Shown one piece after another: positions 43,739 to 52,636 of a stretch of 64,000 nt of DNA. The first letter of the stretch is position 1; each line of letters starts with the position of its first letter. The notes below the pieces were generated by a model. It saw only the letters and a program-made list of their open reading frames with translations, did not search any database and was not told where the DNA came from. The DNA is from Kolteria novifilia (GTDB lineage Bacteria; Planctomycetota; Planctomycetia; Kolteriales; Kolteriaceae). Both the position numbers and the translations under genes were made by a program. The DNA is taken from NCBI GenBank assembly GCA_007748055.1, contig CP036279.1, forward strand, positions 620,001-684,000. The letters run 5' to 3'.

Positions 43739-46627
43739 CTACCTCTCACGCGGCGTAGGAGGCTGAGGCGCCCTCGTCGGGGGGCTCGTCGGTGTCGGCT
43801 GGGGCAAGGCCGACGCTTGGTCGATGAGCTTGAGAAACCCCTTGCGGTAACCGCCCTTGTCCGCGCCGATGCCCTCTTCGGCGAGCCGGCGAGCAAGCTG
43901 GAACGTCGCGTTGCCCTTGTAGGGCGAATCGCGAAGCAGCATCCCAAAGGCCGCCACGGCGCTGGCGAACTTGAAGTCCCCGGTCGCTCCCTCGTAGCCG
44001 TGCCCCGGGTCGGTGAGCGACTGTTCGATCAGCTTGCTGGTATCGCCGTCGGGGGCCTTGTAGCGGAGCTTGACCGTCAGCATCTCGCGGCTGAGCTTCG
44101 CCTGCTCGGTCACTTTGGACTTGGTCTGATACTTCAGTCGATCGACCTTCGCGAGGGGCACCGGCTGCCCGGCCGGAATGATCTCGTAGAGCGCGGTCAC
44201 GCTGTGTCCGGCTCCGATCTCGCCCGCGTCCTTGGTGTCGTCGTTGAAGTCCTCGGCTTCGAGGATCCGGTTCTCGTAGCCGATGAGCCGATAGGCCGCG
44301 ACTTGGGCGGGGTTGAACTCGATCTGGATCTTGACGTCCTTGGCGATCGTCACCAGGGTACCGCCGATCTGCTCGACGAGGAGCTTGCGGGCTTCCTTGA
44401 GCGAGTCGACGTAGCCGTAGTTGCCGTTGCCCTTGTCGGCGAGTTGTTCGAGCGTCGCGTCCTGCAGGTTCCCCATGCCGAAGCCGAGGATCGAGAGAAA
44501 GACGTTGCTCTTGGCCTCCTTTTCAATCAGCCGGACCAGTTCGCCCCGATTGGTGGTGCCGACGTTGAAGTCGCCGTCGGTGCAGAGGATGACGCGGTTG
44601 ACGCCGTCCTTGATGAAGTGCTCGCGAGCGGTCTTGTAGGCGAGCTCGATTCCCGAACCGCCGTTGGTCGAGCCGCCGGCGTTCAAGCGATCGAGAGCCG
44701 CGATGATCGTCTCCTTGTGATCGCCGCTGGTCGAGGGAAGCACGAGTCCCGACGCCCCGGCATAGACCACGATCGCGACCCGGTCGATCTCTCGCAGCTT
44801 GTCGACCAGCAGCGTCATCGCCGCCTTGACCAGCGGGAGTTTGTTCGAGGGACGCATCGAGCCGGAAACGTCCAACAGGAAGACCAGGTTCGTCGCGGGC
44901 CGCTCGGCTTCGGAGACCTCCTTGCCCTTGAGGCCGATCCGCACCAGCCGATGATCGGGCTTCCAGGGCGTCGAGGCGACCTCGCAACGACAGGCGAACG
45001 GCACATCGTTCTTGGGCGGGGCGTCGTCGAAGCGGAAGTAGTTGACCAACTCCTCGATGCGGACCGCGTCCTTAGGCGGCCGTTGACCATGGCTTAAGAA
45101 CCGGCGGATGTTCGAATAGGAGGCGGTGTCGACGTCGATCGAGAAGGTCGACAGCGGGTTCTCCCCGACCGCGAGGAACGGGTTGTCCTTCACGAAATCG
45201 TAGGCCTCGCGATTGAACTTCTCCCGCGGTTGTTGCGGCTCCAGAGGATGGACGTCGGGAAGAGCCATCGCTCTCTCGCGAATCTCCTTCTCGGGGATGA
45301 GGCCGAACCCGTCCTCGATCTTGCTCTCCCGTTTGAGGTCCTGTTCGGTGCCAGCGAATCGCTTCCTTCCCAACTCCGCGGAAGCATCTCGTTTCCGGCG
45401 GAGCCGATCGTCCTCCGCGGCCAATCCGCGAGCGGCCATTTCGCTCTTCTTGGCGAGCGACTCCTTCTCGGCGTTGATGCCGCCCTTGTATCGGTAGTGA
45501 TCGACCTGATTGCTCGGAGCGGGCGCCGATGGCCGCTTGGCGGCCCGTCCAACCTTGATCGCATCGAAGTCGGTCTGGGATTTGGCGATCTGGGGCTCGA
45601 CGAGTAGATTCACCTTCTTCCCCGCCATCGCCCCGGCGGAGTTGGCTAGGCCTTGGGCACTCTGTTGGCGTTTCAACTGTCGACCTTCTTCGTCGATCTC
45701 AAAGAGTTGAACGCTCCCACGATTGGAGCGAGTTTGAACCTTCGATGGGGCAGGAGTCTTCTCGACCATCCGTCGATTCACTCCCGAGGCGACGCTCTCG
45801 TCCATCACGATCCCGCCACCGCCGATGCCCCCGCCCGAGGCGGGTGGCATTCGCTCATGGAGAACGAGCGAGCCGCCATCGCCACGGGTTGTTGTCGTCT
45901 TGTCCGCGAGCGGACCTGACCCCATGTAGCGCCGTTTGATTCCATCCGACTTGTCATTCCCGACGAGAGGCTCGCTCGCCAGTTGGTTCCTTGGCGGGCC
46001 ATGACGACGCGTGTCGACGGAACTCAACTCGGAAAGAATCCGGTCACTTCGTGGCCGCGATCCTCTTGAGAAATGACCACTACCCGGAGGGGCGGAATAC
46101 GCGAGCTTCCGGTCACCTTCCGGCTGGGCTGCTTGGCCGGACCGGTCGCGACCCCACTTGGCTTCATTGGCTTCTTCCCAGGCAACGGCTGGAGACTCTC
46201 CACTGCCCGGTGCCGGCTCGGCTTCCACCAGTGACTCCTCAACCGCGTCTTGCCGAGCCATGCGAACCGGCCCTTGTAGCGCCGGGAACATCACCGCGAC
46301 CAAGAGACACGCGGCCGCCGCGAACGACAGCGGAATGATCCACTTTCGACCGTTGCGACTTGGAGTTGGGCCAGGGGTCGGAGTCGGAGCGGACGCGGGA
46401 TTCTCCGCTTGGCGGGCGATCTCCTCGCGCTGCTCGGACGAGAGCGACGGAGTCGGCTCTTGCGCCAGCTCCTTGCCGAGCATCGTCGCCAGCTCTTTCG
46501 TCTCCTCCACGAGCCGGCGGGCCTCCTCGTCGGAAGAGAGGTAGGCCTCGACCTCGGCTCGGTCGGTCTCGCTCAACTCGCCCAAGGCATACGCCGTCAA
46601 TCGGGGGTCATCGTGATGAAGGGACAT
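43739..46627 (-). CDS. YfbK-type von Willebrand factor A protein with anti-sigma-like N terminus
   Basis: A 962-residue membrane protein, AAGGAG ribosome site. The N-terminal 60 residues (RLTAYALGELSETDRAEVEA) resemble anti-sigma factors. One TM lies at about 95-115 (WIIPLSFAAAACLLVAVMF), then a long low-complexity linker. The outer part has the YfbK-type lead-in NPLSTFSIDVDTASYSNIRR, a vWA domain with MIDAS motif FLLDVSGSMRPSNKL, and a C-terminal DUF3520-like region (DILEAEDFNDD-like: ENRILEAEDFNDDTKDAGEI). The frame is open further upstream but that part overlaps the sigma gene. It starts 2 bp after the sigma factor stop, so the pair is coupled; it likely controls that sigma factor. Confidence 0.85.
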   Translation of the reverse strand: MSLHHDDPRLTAYALGELSETDRAEVEAYLSSDEEARRLVEETKELATMLGKELAQEPTPSLSSEQREEIARQAENPASAPTPTPGPTPSRNGRKWIIPLSFAAAACLLVAVMFPALQGPVRMARQDAVEESLVEAEPAPGSGESPAVAWEEANEAKWGRDRSGQAAQPEGDRKLAYSAPPGSGHFSRGSRPRSDRILSELSSVDTRRHGPPRNQLASEPLVGNDKSDGIKRRYMGSGPLADKTTTTRGDGGSLVLHERMPPASGGGIGGGGIVMDESVASGVNRRMVEKTPAPSKVQTRSNRGSVQLFEIDEEGRQLKRQQSAQGLANSAGAMAGKKVNLLVEPQIAKSQTDFDAIKVGRAAKRPSAPAPSNQVDHYRYKGGINAEKESLAKKSEMAARGLAAEDDRLRRKRDASAELGRKRFAGTEQDLKRESKIEDGFGLIPEKEIRERAMALPDVHPLEPQQPREKFNREAYDFVKDNPFLAVGENPLSTFSIDVDTASYSNIRRFLSHGQRPPKDAVRIEELVNYFRFDDAPPKNDVPFACRCEVASTPWKPDHRLVRIGLKGKEVSEAERPATNLVFLLDVSGSMRPSNKLPLVKAAMTLLVDKLREIDRVAIVVYAGASGLVLPSTSGDHKETIIAALDRLNAGGSTNGGSGIELAYKTAREHFIKDGVNRVILCTDGDFNVGTTNRGELVRLIEKEAKSNVFLSILGFGMGNLQDATLEQLADKGNGNYGYVDSLKEARKLLVEQIGGTLVTIAKDVKIQIEFNPAQVAAYRLIGYENRILEAEDFNDDTKDAGEIGAGHSVTALYEIIPAGQPVPLAKVDRLKYQTKSKVTEQAKLSREMLTVKLRYKAPDGDTSKLIEQSLTDPGHGYEGATGDFKFASAVAAFGMLLRDSPYKGNATFQLARRLAEEGIGADKGGYRKGFLKLIDQASALPQPTPTSPPTRAPQPPTPRER

Positions 46628-46629
46628 GC

Positions 46630-47178
46630 TTATTCTCCTTGAGCGAGCGGGGTGTGGGGCGTGGTTTGGTGGGTCATGCGTTGGCGGAGTCGTTTGAGCC
46701 CTTCGTGGATCAGGACGCCGACATAGCTCTCGCTGTGCTTGGTGACGCGGCTGATCTCGCGGTAGGAGAGACCCCCTTCGAAGCGGAGGCGAACGACCTC
46801 TTGATGCCTGGGGGGCAGGGCTTCGAGTTCCCGCTTGAGGTTGATGGCGTCGTCGCGGACTTCGGCCGATTCCGCCGGCGTCGGGCACGTGCTCGGCCTG
46901 CTCGAGGCTTGAGCGTCGTCCAGCAAAGTCATCCGTCTCTCCTTTCGACAGACGTCCAGGGCGCGGTTGCGGCAGACGGTGTAGAGCCACTCGGCCAGGT
47001 GATCCTCGACGTCCGAGCGCGGGGCGTGGCAGAGACGCAGCATCGTCTCCTGCACCACGTCGCGAGCGCGGTCCCAATCGCCCACGATCCGTGCGGCGTA
47101 GCGCACGAGTTTGCCCTCGTAACGCTCGAGCACCGAGGCGATCCACGTCGAATTGGTCGATTCCGCCGACTGCGTCAT
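46630..47178 (-). CDS. ECF-type RNA polymerase sigma factor
   Basis: A 182-residue sigma-70 family protein. Region 2 is RDVVQETMLRLCHAPR with AEWLYTVCRNRALDVCRKER; region 4 is LPPRHQEVVRLRFEGGLSYR followed by EISRVTKHSESYVGVLIHEG. The ATG at 47178 has GGGAG five bases upstream; an ATG at 47190 is also possible. It heads a two-gene operon with the vWA/anti-sigma-like protein. Target genes are unknown. Confidence 0.87.
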   Translation of the reverse strand: MTQSAESTNSTWIASVLERYEGKLVRYAARIVGDWDRARDVVQETMLRLCHAPRSDVEDHLAEWLYTVCRNRALDVCRKERRMTLLDDAQASSRPSTCPTPAESAEVRDDAINLKRELEALPPRHQEVVRLRFEGGLSYREISRVTKHSESYVGVLIHEGLKRLRQRMTHQTTPHTPLAQGE

Positions 47179-47314
47179 CGGCACTCCCATCCCCTGGCCA
47201 GTGGTTCTTGGCCGTTGCTAACCCTTTGACGCGAGAGACCGTCGGATCTTAGCGAGATTTTTGGGGAATTTTTTAGGGTTACCCCAGGGAACGTTGTCTC
47301 TGGGCAAAAAGTAG

Positions 47315-47332
47315 GGTGGGTCTTGACCCACC
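47315..47332. repeat. Short hairpin repeat
   Basis: GGTGGGTC and GACCCACC with a TT loop form a compact palindrome, 136 bp upstream of the sigma factor gene start. It is REP-like in form; no second full copy is seen in this window. Confidence 0.5.
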
Positions 47333-47486
47333 ATCCGCGAACCACGGGGGGCGAGGATGCGGTACGCCTGTGGGGTTGGAGTATCCATCATCCGGGAACG
47401 TGATTCGTTGGCGTCGCCGTCGGAGAACACAAACACAACTCCGTTTGGCGGACCCAGGCACCGCGGCAGCGCCGTTGGGGTACCAT

Positions 47487-47817
47487 CTGGGTTGCGGAAC
47501 CATTCAAATCCAAACGCAAACCCCGAAGCGGGTTTGACGGGTTCGAGTACCTGTGTTGTCATGATGGTGGCACCAGGGTCGAACCCTTGCAGGGTTCGGA
47601 CGGTATCGCCGATGGTGACCCAAGGTGCGCTGCGCGACCTTGGGCTGTGATGTTCAATGCCTTCGGCATACCGGAAGGATGGGATTCGTCGCGGAGTGTC
47701 CCGGCGCTCAGTCGTCGTGGCGCGAAGGATGACGGCGAACACCGTGGGGCGGGATGTTTCTTGCCAAGCGAAGAGCCCCCCTCTAACTCCCCCTTGGACA
47801 AGAGGGAGCAGAAGAGA
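47487..47817 (+). repeat. 331-bp direct repeat, copy 1
   Basis: It begins CTGGGTTGCGGAACCATTCA and ends within a hairpin made of CCCCCTTG and CAAGAGGG-like arms. The second copy lies at an exact offset of 397 bp with few mismatches and no visible indel. Inner palindromes include CCCAAGGTGC...GCGACCTTGGG. Reading frames through it (for example those starting MTTQVLEPVKPASG on the minus strand) look like repeat translation and are not called as genes. Confidence 0.8.
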
Positions 47818-47883
47818 GGTGTTTCCGATCGTCAACGGCGAGAGCCACCGTCGACGCCGTTGGAGTCCATCGCGCAGCGCCGG

Positions 47884-48212
47884 CTGGGTTGCGGAACCAT
47901 TCAAATCCAAACGCAAACCCCGAAGCGGGTTTGACGGGTTCGAGTACCTGTGTTGTCATGATGGTGGCACCAGGGTCGAACCCTTGCAGGGTTCTGATCG
48001 GGCCACCGATGGTGACCCAAGGTGCGCTGCGCGACCTTGGGCTGTGATGTTCAATGCCTTCGGCATACCGGAAGGATGGGATTCGCCGCGGAGTGTCCCG
48101 GCGCTCAGTCGTCGTGGCGCGAAGGATGGCGGCGAAAACCGTGGGGCGGGATGTTTCTTGCCAAGCGAAGAGCCCCCCTCTAACTCCCCCTTGGACAAGG
48201 GGGAGCAGAAGA
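47884..48212 (+). repeat. 331-bp direct repeat, copy 2
   Basis: Same content as copy 1. The end is better preserved: CCCCCTTG pairs with CAAGGGGG. It stops 39 bp before the end of the next minus-strand gene. The 66 bp between copies look unrelated to either. Confidence 0.8.
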
Positions 48213-48250
48213 GGCTTCTCGTGGAAAAGGGGGAGCAAGAGACCTGGCCG

Positions 48251-49057
48251 CTACGGCGAGGCCTTCAGGCTTCGCTCGGAGACGAGAGGGTCCTTGGGCT
48301 TGGGGATGAGCCGCTCGCCGAAGTCGCGGGCGTTGGCCTCTTCGCCGCCGGAGATGGTGATCAAGGCGTTGACTTGATCGGTGGGCAAATCGTGAGGGAT
48401 ATTCAAGACCTCACCACGCGCGAAGAGAGCCGTGATGCGACCCTTCTTGTCGACCTCCATCCCGGTGATCGGGTCGTCGGGATTCCAGGGGAAATCTTCG
48501 GGCTTGGTCCAGGGGACGGCGCGCTCGGGGGCGGCTTGGACGGCGACGATCGTCTTGGCGGGAGCCTCGACGAGCGGCGTCCAATCGGTGTCGGTGAACA
48601 CCTCTCTCCCTTGGGGAAGGCCGCCGACGAACGCGGTGCCCGGACCGCTGACGCCGAGGACTTTCGTCATCCCCTTCTGGGCCAAGTCGTACTCCGTCGG
48701 GGCGTAGACCTTGGGGATCTTCTCAAGCAGTTCCTTGTTCGCGGGGCTGTCCCACGGCTCGTCGAGCTTGAACTTCGCGTAGAGGGCCTGGGCCTCGGGA
48801 TCGCGAAGGTGGGGGAGGATCAGCACCCGCCAACTCAGCAGCGGCTTGCCCTCGGCGTCGATACTGTGCTGCGGCGGAAAATGGTTGTTCAGCGTCGTCG
48901 TGTTGTAGTCGAGCAACCCTTCGCTGATCGTGCTCCAACGCTTGTGTTTGACGCGTTGCTGCTCCTGCCAGATCGTGTCCTCGAACGTGCCGCAGCCCGT
49001 CAGCATTCCGAGCAATCCGACGCCGATCAAGAGCGGGGGACATAGGTGGCGAAGCAT
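48251..49057 (-). CDS. DUF1559-like lipoprotein
   Basis: A 268-residue lipoprotein: signal peptide with lipobox (LLGMLTGC). The mature protein has the segment found in many planctomycetal DUF1559/SBP-like proteins, LLSWRVLILPHLRDPEAQAL followed by LDEPWDSPANKELLEKIPKV, and later TGMEVDKKGRITALFARGEV. The ATG at 49057 is preceded by GGAG. Function unknown; the fold recalls substrate-binding modules. Confidence 0.72.
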   Translation of the reverse strand: MLRHLCPPLLIGVGLLGMLTGCGTFEDTIWQEQQRVKHKRWSTISEGLLDYNTTTLNNHFPPQHSIDAEGKPLLSWRVLILPHLRDPEAQALYAKFKLDEPWDSPANKELLEKIPKVYAPTEYDLAQKGMTKVLGVSGPGTAFVGGLPQGREVFTDTDWTPLVEAPAKTIVAVQAAPERAVPWTKPEDFPWNPDDPITGMEVDKKGRITALFARGEVLNIPHDLPTDQVNALITISGGEEANARDFGERLIPKPKDPLVSERSLKASP

Positions 49058-49256
49058 GAGCGGCGACTCCCTGGCGGTAAGCTCACTGTCATCGGTTCCG
49101 GTCGTTCGGTCGGTGGTCCGACCCAGCGCCGGCGTCATTATGCGCTGAACGGTCCCCAACGTCCGGCGGTCGCGCGCAGAAGTTCTCCTTGCTCGGTTCC
49201 GGCCACTTTGGGGAAAGGATCTTCGGGCTGACGCGGCAAGTCGCTAGAACGAAGTC

Positions 49257-50981
49257 ATGACGATGGCACAACGCAGCGGTCGATGGTCGGCGCTGGCCTT
49301 TGGGGCCGGATTCGAGGGGGCACTCGCGCTCGTCGCCCTGCTGCTTGGTTGGATGACCGGCTTCTTCCCCTTCGCGGGCACCCCCTGGACATGGGGCGAC
49401 GGGCTGCTCGGCGTGGTCGGGACACTACCCCTTCTTTTGTTGTTCGTCTTGCTGGTACACTGGCCGATCGGGCCGCTGGTTCGCATCCGTGCGATCTTGC
49501 AGCAGACGCTCCTTCCCTTTCTCGCCCCCTGCCGGGTGGGAGATCTCGCCCTGATCGCGCTGCTTGCGGGCGTGGGCGAAGAGATGCTCTTTCGCGGGTG
49601 GATGCAGCCGCTGGTGGCGAGCTGGATCGGTCCGGTCGGCGGATTGCTGATTGCGAGTCTTCTCTTCGGTTTCGCGCACTATGTCTCGATGGCGTATCTC
49701 GTGATCGCGGCGGGGATTGGGGTCTACTTGGGTCTCTTGTGGATGGTCACGGGGAACCTCTTCGCGCCGATCGTGACGCACGCCCTCTACGACTTCGTCG
49801 GGCTGATCTACTTGCTGCGCGTCCACCGGTGGGGTGGATCCGAGGCTCCCGACCCTATCGTGCCCGAAGACGACGATTTCACGCCGATTCCGACCCGAAA
49901 AGGGCCCGTTTCCAACCAAAACGGCCCGATTCTCAACCAAAATGGACCGATTTCGAACCAAAACCGACCGAAAGGGGAGCAGGAAGAGATGAAAGCGGCC
50001 TACATCGAACAGACCGGTCCCGCCAACGTGATCCAGTTCGGGGAGCTGCCCAAACCGACGATTTCGGGCAACGAGGTGCTCGTCCGGGTCGAGGCGGCGG
50101 CCCTCAATCCGGTTGACACCTACATCCGTTCGGGGGGCATCCCGATGGAGTTGCCTCAGCCCTTCATCGTCGGCTCGGACCTTGCCGGGGTGATCGAAGA
50201 CGTTGGCCCCGACGTGACCGAACGCAAGGTGGGTGAACGGGTTTGGTCGACGAACCTGGGGTCGTTCGGTCGGCAGGGGACGTTTGCGGAGTACGCCGCC
50301 GTCGACGCGAGCTGGCTTCGGCCGATTTCCGAGGGAGTGGATTCGAAGGACGCGGTCGCGATGGCTCTCGTCGGGACGACGGCACACTTGGGGCTCTTCG
50401 AGCGGGCCCAACTCCAGGCGGGTGAAGTGTTCTTCATCAATGGTGGTTCCGGGGGCGTTGGCTCGGCCGCGGTCCAGATGGCCAAGATCGCCGGGGCGAC
50501 CGTGATCACCACTGCCGGGAGTGAGGAAAAGGCTGCGATCTGTCGCGAACTCGGTGCCGATCACGTCCTCCTCTACAAGTCGCAAGACGTCGCGGCGGAA
50601 GTCGCCAAGATCGCCCCCGAGGGGATCGATGTCTATTGGGAGACACTCCGCGAACCGAACTTCGAGCAGATCGTCGGCATGATCGCCCGCAACGGCCGCA
50701 TCGTGGTGATGGCGGGCCGCGACGCCACTCCTCCTTTTCCCGTCGGCCCGTTTTACGTGAAGAACGCGAGCCTGCTCGGACTGATCATGTTCGCCTACGA
50801 CGCCGAGGGCCAACGCAAGTCGGCCGAGGATATCTCGCGTTGGATGGCCGAGGGAAAACTTCGCTCGCGGATCGACCGGGTGATGCCGCTTGCCGAAGCC
50901 GCCGAGGCTCACCGCATCCAGGAGGAGAGCACCGTCGCCAAGTCGGGGTCGCTCTCCGGGAAGATCGTCCTGGTCCCGTAA
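49257..50981 (+). CDS. CPBP intramembrane protease fused in frame to a quinone oxidoreductase
   Basis: A continuous 574-residue ORF. Residues 1-215 form a CPBP/Abi-type protease with EExxxR (GVGEEMLFRGWMQP), FxxxH (FGFAHYV) and a later histidine (VTHALYDF). Residues about 216-244 are a linker of 7-residue repeats (NQNGPIL, NQNGPIS) from 21-bp DNA repeats. From MKAAYIEQTG (position 49989) starts a full zinc-type-ADH-like quinone oxidoreductase with the Rossmann motif GGSGGVGSAAVQMAK. A GGGGAG lies 9 bases before that ATG, so the second enzyme could also be made alone. The two halves usually are separate genes; a sequencing error or true fusion are the alternatives. Confidence 0.75.
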   Translation: MTMAQRSGRWSALAFGAGFEGALALVALLLGWMTGFFPFAGTPWTWGDGLLGVVGTLPLLLLFVLLVHWPIGPLVRIRAILQQTLLPFLAPCRVGDLALIALLAGVGEEMLFRGWMQPLVASWIGPVGGLLIASLLFGFAHYVSMAYLVIAAGIGVYLGLLWMVTGNLFAPIVTHALYDFVGLIYLLRVHRWGGSEAPDPIVPEDDDFTPIPTRKGPVSNQNGPILNQNGPISNQNRPKGEQEEMKAAYIEQTGPANVIQFGELPKPTISGNEVLVRVEAAALNPVDTYIRSGGIPMELPQPFIVGSDLAGVIEDVGPDVTERKVGERVWSTNLGSFGRQGTFAEYAAVDASWLRPISEGVDSKDAVAMALVGTTAHLGLFERAQLQAGEVFFINGGSGGVGSAAVQMAKIAGATVITTAGSEEKAAICRELGADHVLLYKSQDVAAEVAKIAPEGIDVYWETLREPNFEQIVGMIARNGRIVVMAGRDATPPFPVGPFYVKNASLLGLIMFAYDAEGQRKSAEDISRWMAEGKLRSRIDRVMPLAEAAEAHRIQEESTVAKSGSLSGKIVLVP

Positions 50982-51003
50982 TCGTCCGGTCCAACGACAG
51001 CGT

Positions 51004-51078
51004 TGGGTGCCACTGGCTGCTTGTCGGCCCGTGCCAACGGGTTTGGGCTAAATCAACAGCAAGTTCAAGTTGGAACAG
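51004..51078 (+). repeat. Dispersed repeat R1, copy c
   Basis: It starts GGGTGCCACTGGCTGCTTGT and ends AAGTTCAAGTTGGAACAGG, the best match to the consensus of copies a and b. It lies 23 bp after the fused protease/oxidoreductase gene. Confidence 0.75.
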
Positions 51079-51197
51079 GCCGCTCGTCCCGGAAATGCTC
51101 CATCAAGCGAGTCGTCGTCTTCGGTGGGGCCTTCGCGGAATTCGGATCAGGCTACCGCGAAGCTGGAACCGCCAGGAACTGCTCGACGTTGGAGCCC

Positions 51198-51758
51198 CTA
51201 TCCTGCAAGCGAACCCGGACGGGTGTGAGCGAACCGTCCGAGCATCTGCCCATCGAGTCGCTCGGCGGTGTCGAGCAGCGCCGTCGCGGCGGGCTCTTCC
51301 GTTTTCTCGACCTTGGGGGGCAGCGAACGAAGGACGCCGGAGATCATCACGATCACCGCGGCCAGTCCGCAGTTGAGTCCTAGCCAGAACAACGGGTTGT
51401 CGCGCATTCCCTGCATCCCCTTGCTGCGTCCCACCATCGCCGAGGCGATGAAGAATACCCCCATCGCGAGCAGGAACTTGAGACCGAAGAGCATGTGCCA
51501 GACGGGTGTCCGCTGGGGGGCGAGGATGATGACGTTGTAGATCCCGCTGATGAAGATCAGGGCGATCAGCGTATGGACGAACATCTTCCACCGGCCGACG
51601 ACCAGGGAACGGAGTTTGTCGTGCTGTTCGTCGCTCAGGGCGACAGTGGCGGCGGGAATCAGGACAAAGCGGGTGAAGACGACCCCGCCGACGAGGACGA
51701 TCACCGAACCGATGTGCGTCCACCGCGCGAGGACGGTGAGCCAGTTGATTTGATCCAT
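51198..51758 (-). CDS. Four-TM CopD-like membrane protein
   Basis: A 186-residue membrane protein with a CAAGGAGATACC ribosome site. Four hydrophobic helices are visible: ARWTHIGSVIVLVGGVVFTR, WKMFVHTLIALIFISGIYNV, LFGLKFLLAMGVFFIASAMV and FWLGLNCGLAAVIVMISGVL. The conserved histidine in RWTHI and the layout recall CopD/DUF2269-type proteins, which may bind copper or haem. The short C-terminal tail is polar. Function is not certain. Confidence 0.65.
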   Translation of the reverse strand: MDQINWLTVLARWTHIGSVIVLVGGVVFTRFVLIPAATVALSDEQHDKLRSLVVGRWKMFVHTLIALIFISGIYNVIILAPQRTPVWHMLFGLKFLLAMGVFFIASAMVGRSKGMQGMRDNPLFWLGLNCGLAAVIVMISGVLRSLPPKVEKTEEPAATALLDTAERLDGQMLGRFAHTRPGSLAG

Positions 51759-52070
51759 GGTATCTCCTTGAGGATTGACCGCGAGCGTGGCTTCCGGCTG
51801 TTCGCGGCCTTGAGAAAGACTTTATGAACCCGAGCGGGCGAGTTCCGTAACTGTTGGCGGTTGGGTGAGCCCGCATTCCCGTAGGGCAGGCCATTTGCCT
51901 GCCGTCGCAACGCGGGGAATCGATTGGATACGAAGGTGCTTCGGGTGGCCCAAATCGTTCGTCAGCCTGGGTGACGCAGCCACATGAGACTTCTGAGACG
52001 ACAGTCAGGTAACCGTTCACGGTTTGGTGACAAGGGAAGGGCAGGGTCGCGATCGGAAATGAGCGTCGTC

Positions 52071-52568
52071 GGGTGGCCCAGGTTGCTCGCCAACCTGGGT
52101 GGCGCAGCCACAAGAGTCTCCGGGTAGAATGACCCAGTAGGTTGGTTTGAGTGCGCAACGCGTGCCGAGAAGTCTTGGCATCGTGTCAGGAAGGAGTCAA
52201 GCAACGAGTCCCCATCTTCCAGGGATAGGTCGAGTCGGGTGGCCCAGGTTGCTCGCCAACCTGGGTGGCGCAGCCACAAGAGTTTCCGGGTAGAATGACC
52301 CAGTAGGTTGGTTTGAGTGCGCAACGCGTGCCGAGAAGTCTTGGCATCGTGTCAGGAAGGAGTCAAGCAACGAGTCCCCATCTTCCAGGGATAGGTCGAG
52401 TCGGGTGGCCCAGGTTGCTCGCCAACCTGGGTGGCGCAGCCACAAGAGTCTCCGGGTAGAATGACCCAGTAGGTTGGTTTGAGTGCGCAACGCGTGCCGA
52501 GAAGTCTTGGCATCGTGTCAGGAAGGAGTCAAGCAACGAGTCCCCATCTTCCAGGGATAGGTCGAGGC
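52071..52568 (+). repeat. Three tandem 166-bp units
   Basis: Units start at 52071, 52237 and 52403 and differ at about one base (AGAGTCTCC or AGAGTTTCC); the third lacks its last few bases. Each starts with a hairpin, CCCAGGTTG (52077-52085 in unit 1) pairing with CAACCTGGG, then GGCGCAGCCACAAGAG and a unique-looking 110 bp. A diverged start of a further unit is at about 51943. No protein is credible from them. The remaining gap to either side (51759-51942) holds a GGCAGGCCATTTGCCTGCC hairpin. Confidence 0.88.
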
Positions 52569-52636
52569 ATTTAGTGTCGCAACAGACGGAACTTGCAATG
52601 AGGCGAGTGTCTCCAAGTTGATGAAGGAGGATCGCT

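Noticed and set aside
46627-47146. N-terminal extension of the vWA protein (ORF open to 47146)
   Set aside because: That part lies inside the sigma factor gene in another frame; the ATG at 46627 has an AAGGAG site and a conserved-looking start.
47218-48240. ORFs coding MTTQVLEPVKPASG and PLVQGGVRGGLFA segments
   Set aside because: They arise from the 331-bp duplicated repeat and its CCCCCTTG hairpin, and vary in frame between copies.
51962-52490. ORFs with MRTQTNLLGHSTRR starts on the minus strand
   Set aside because: They repeat with the 166-bp units and have no protein-like composition or ribosome site.
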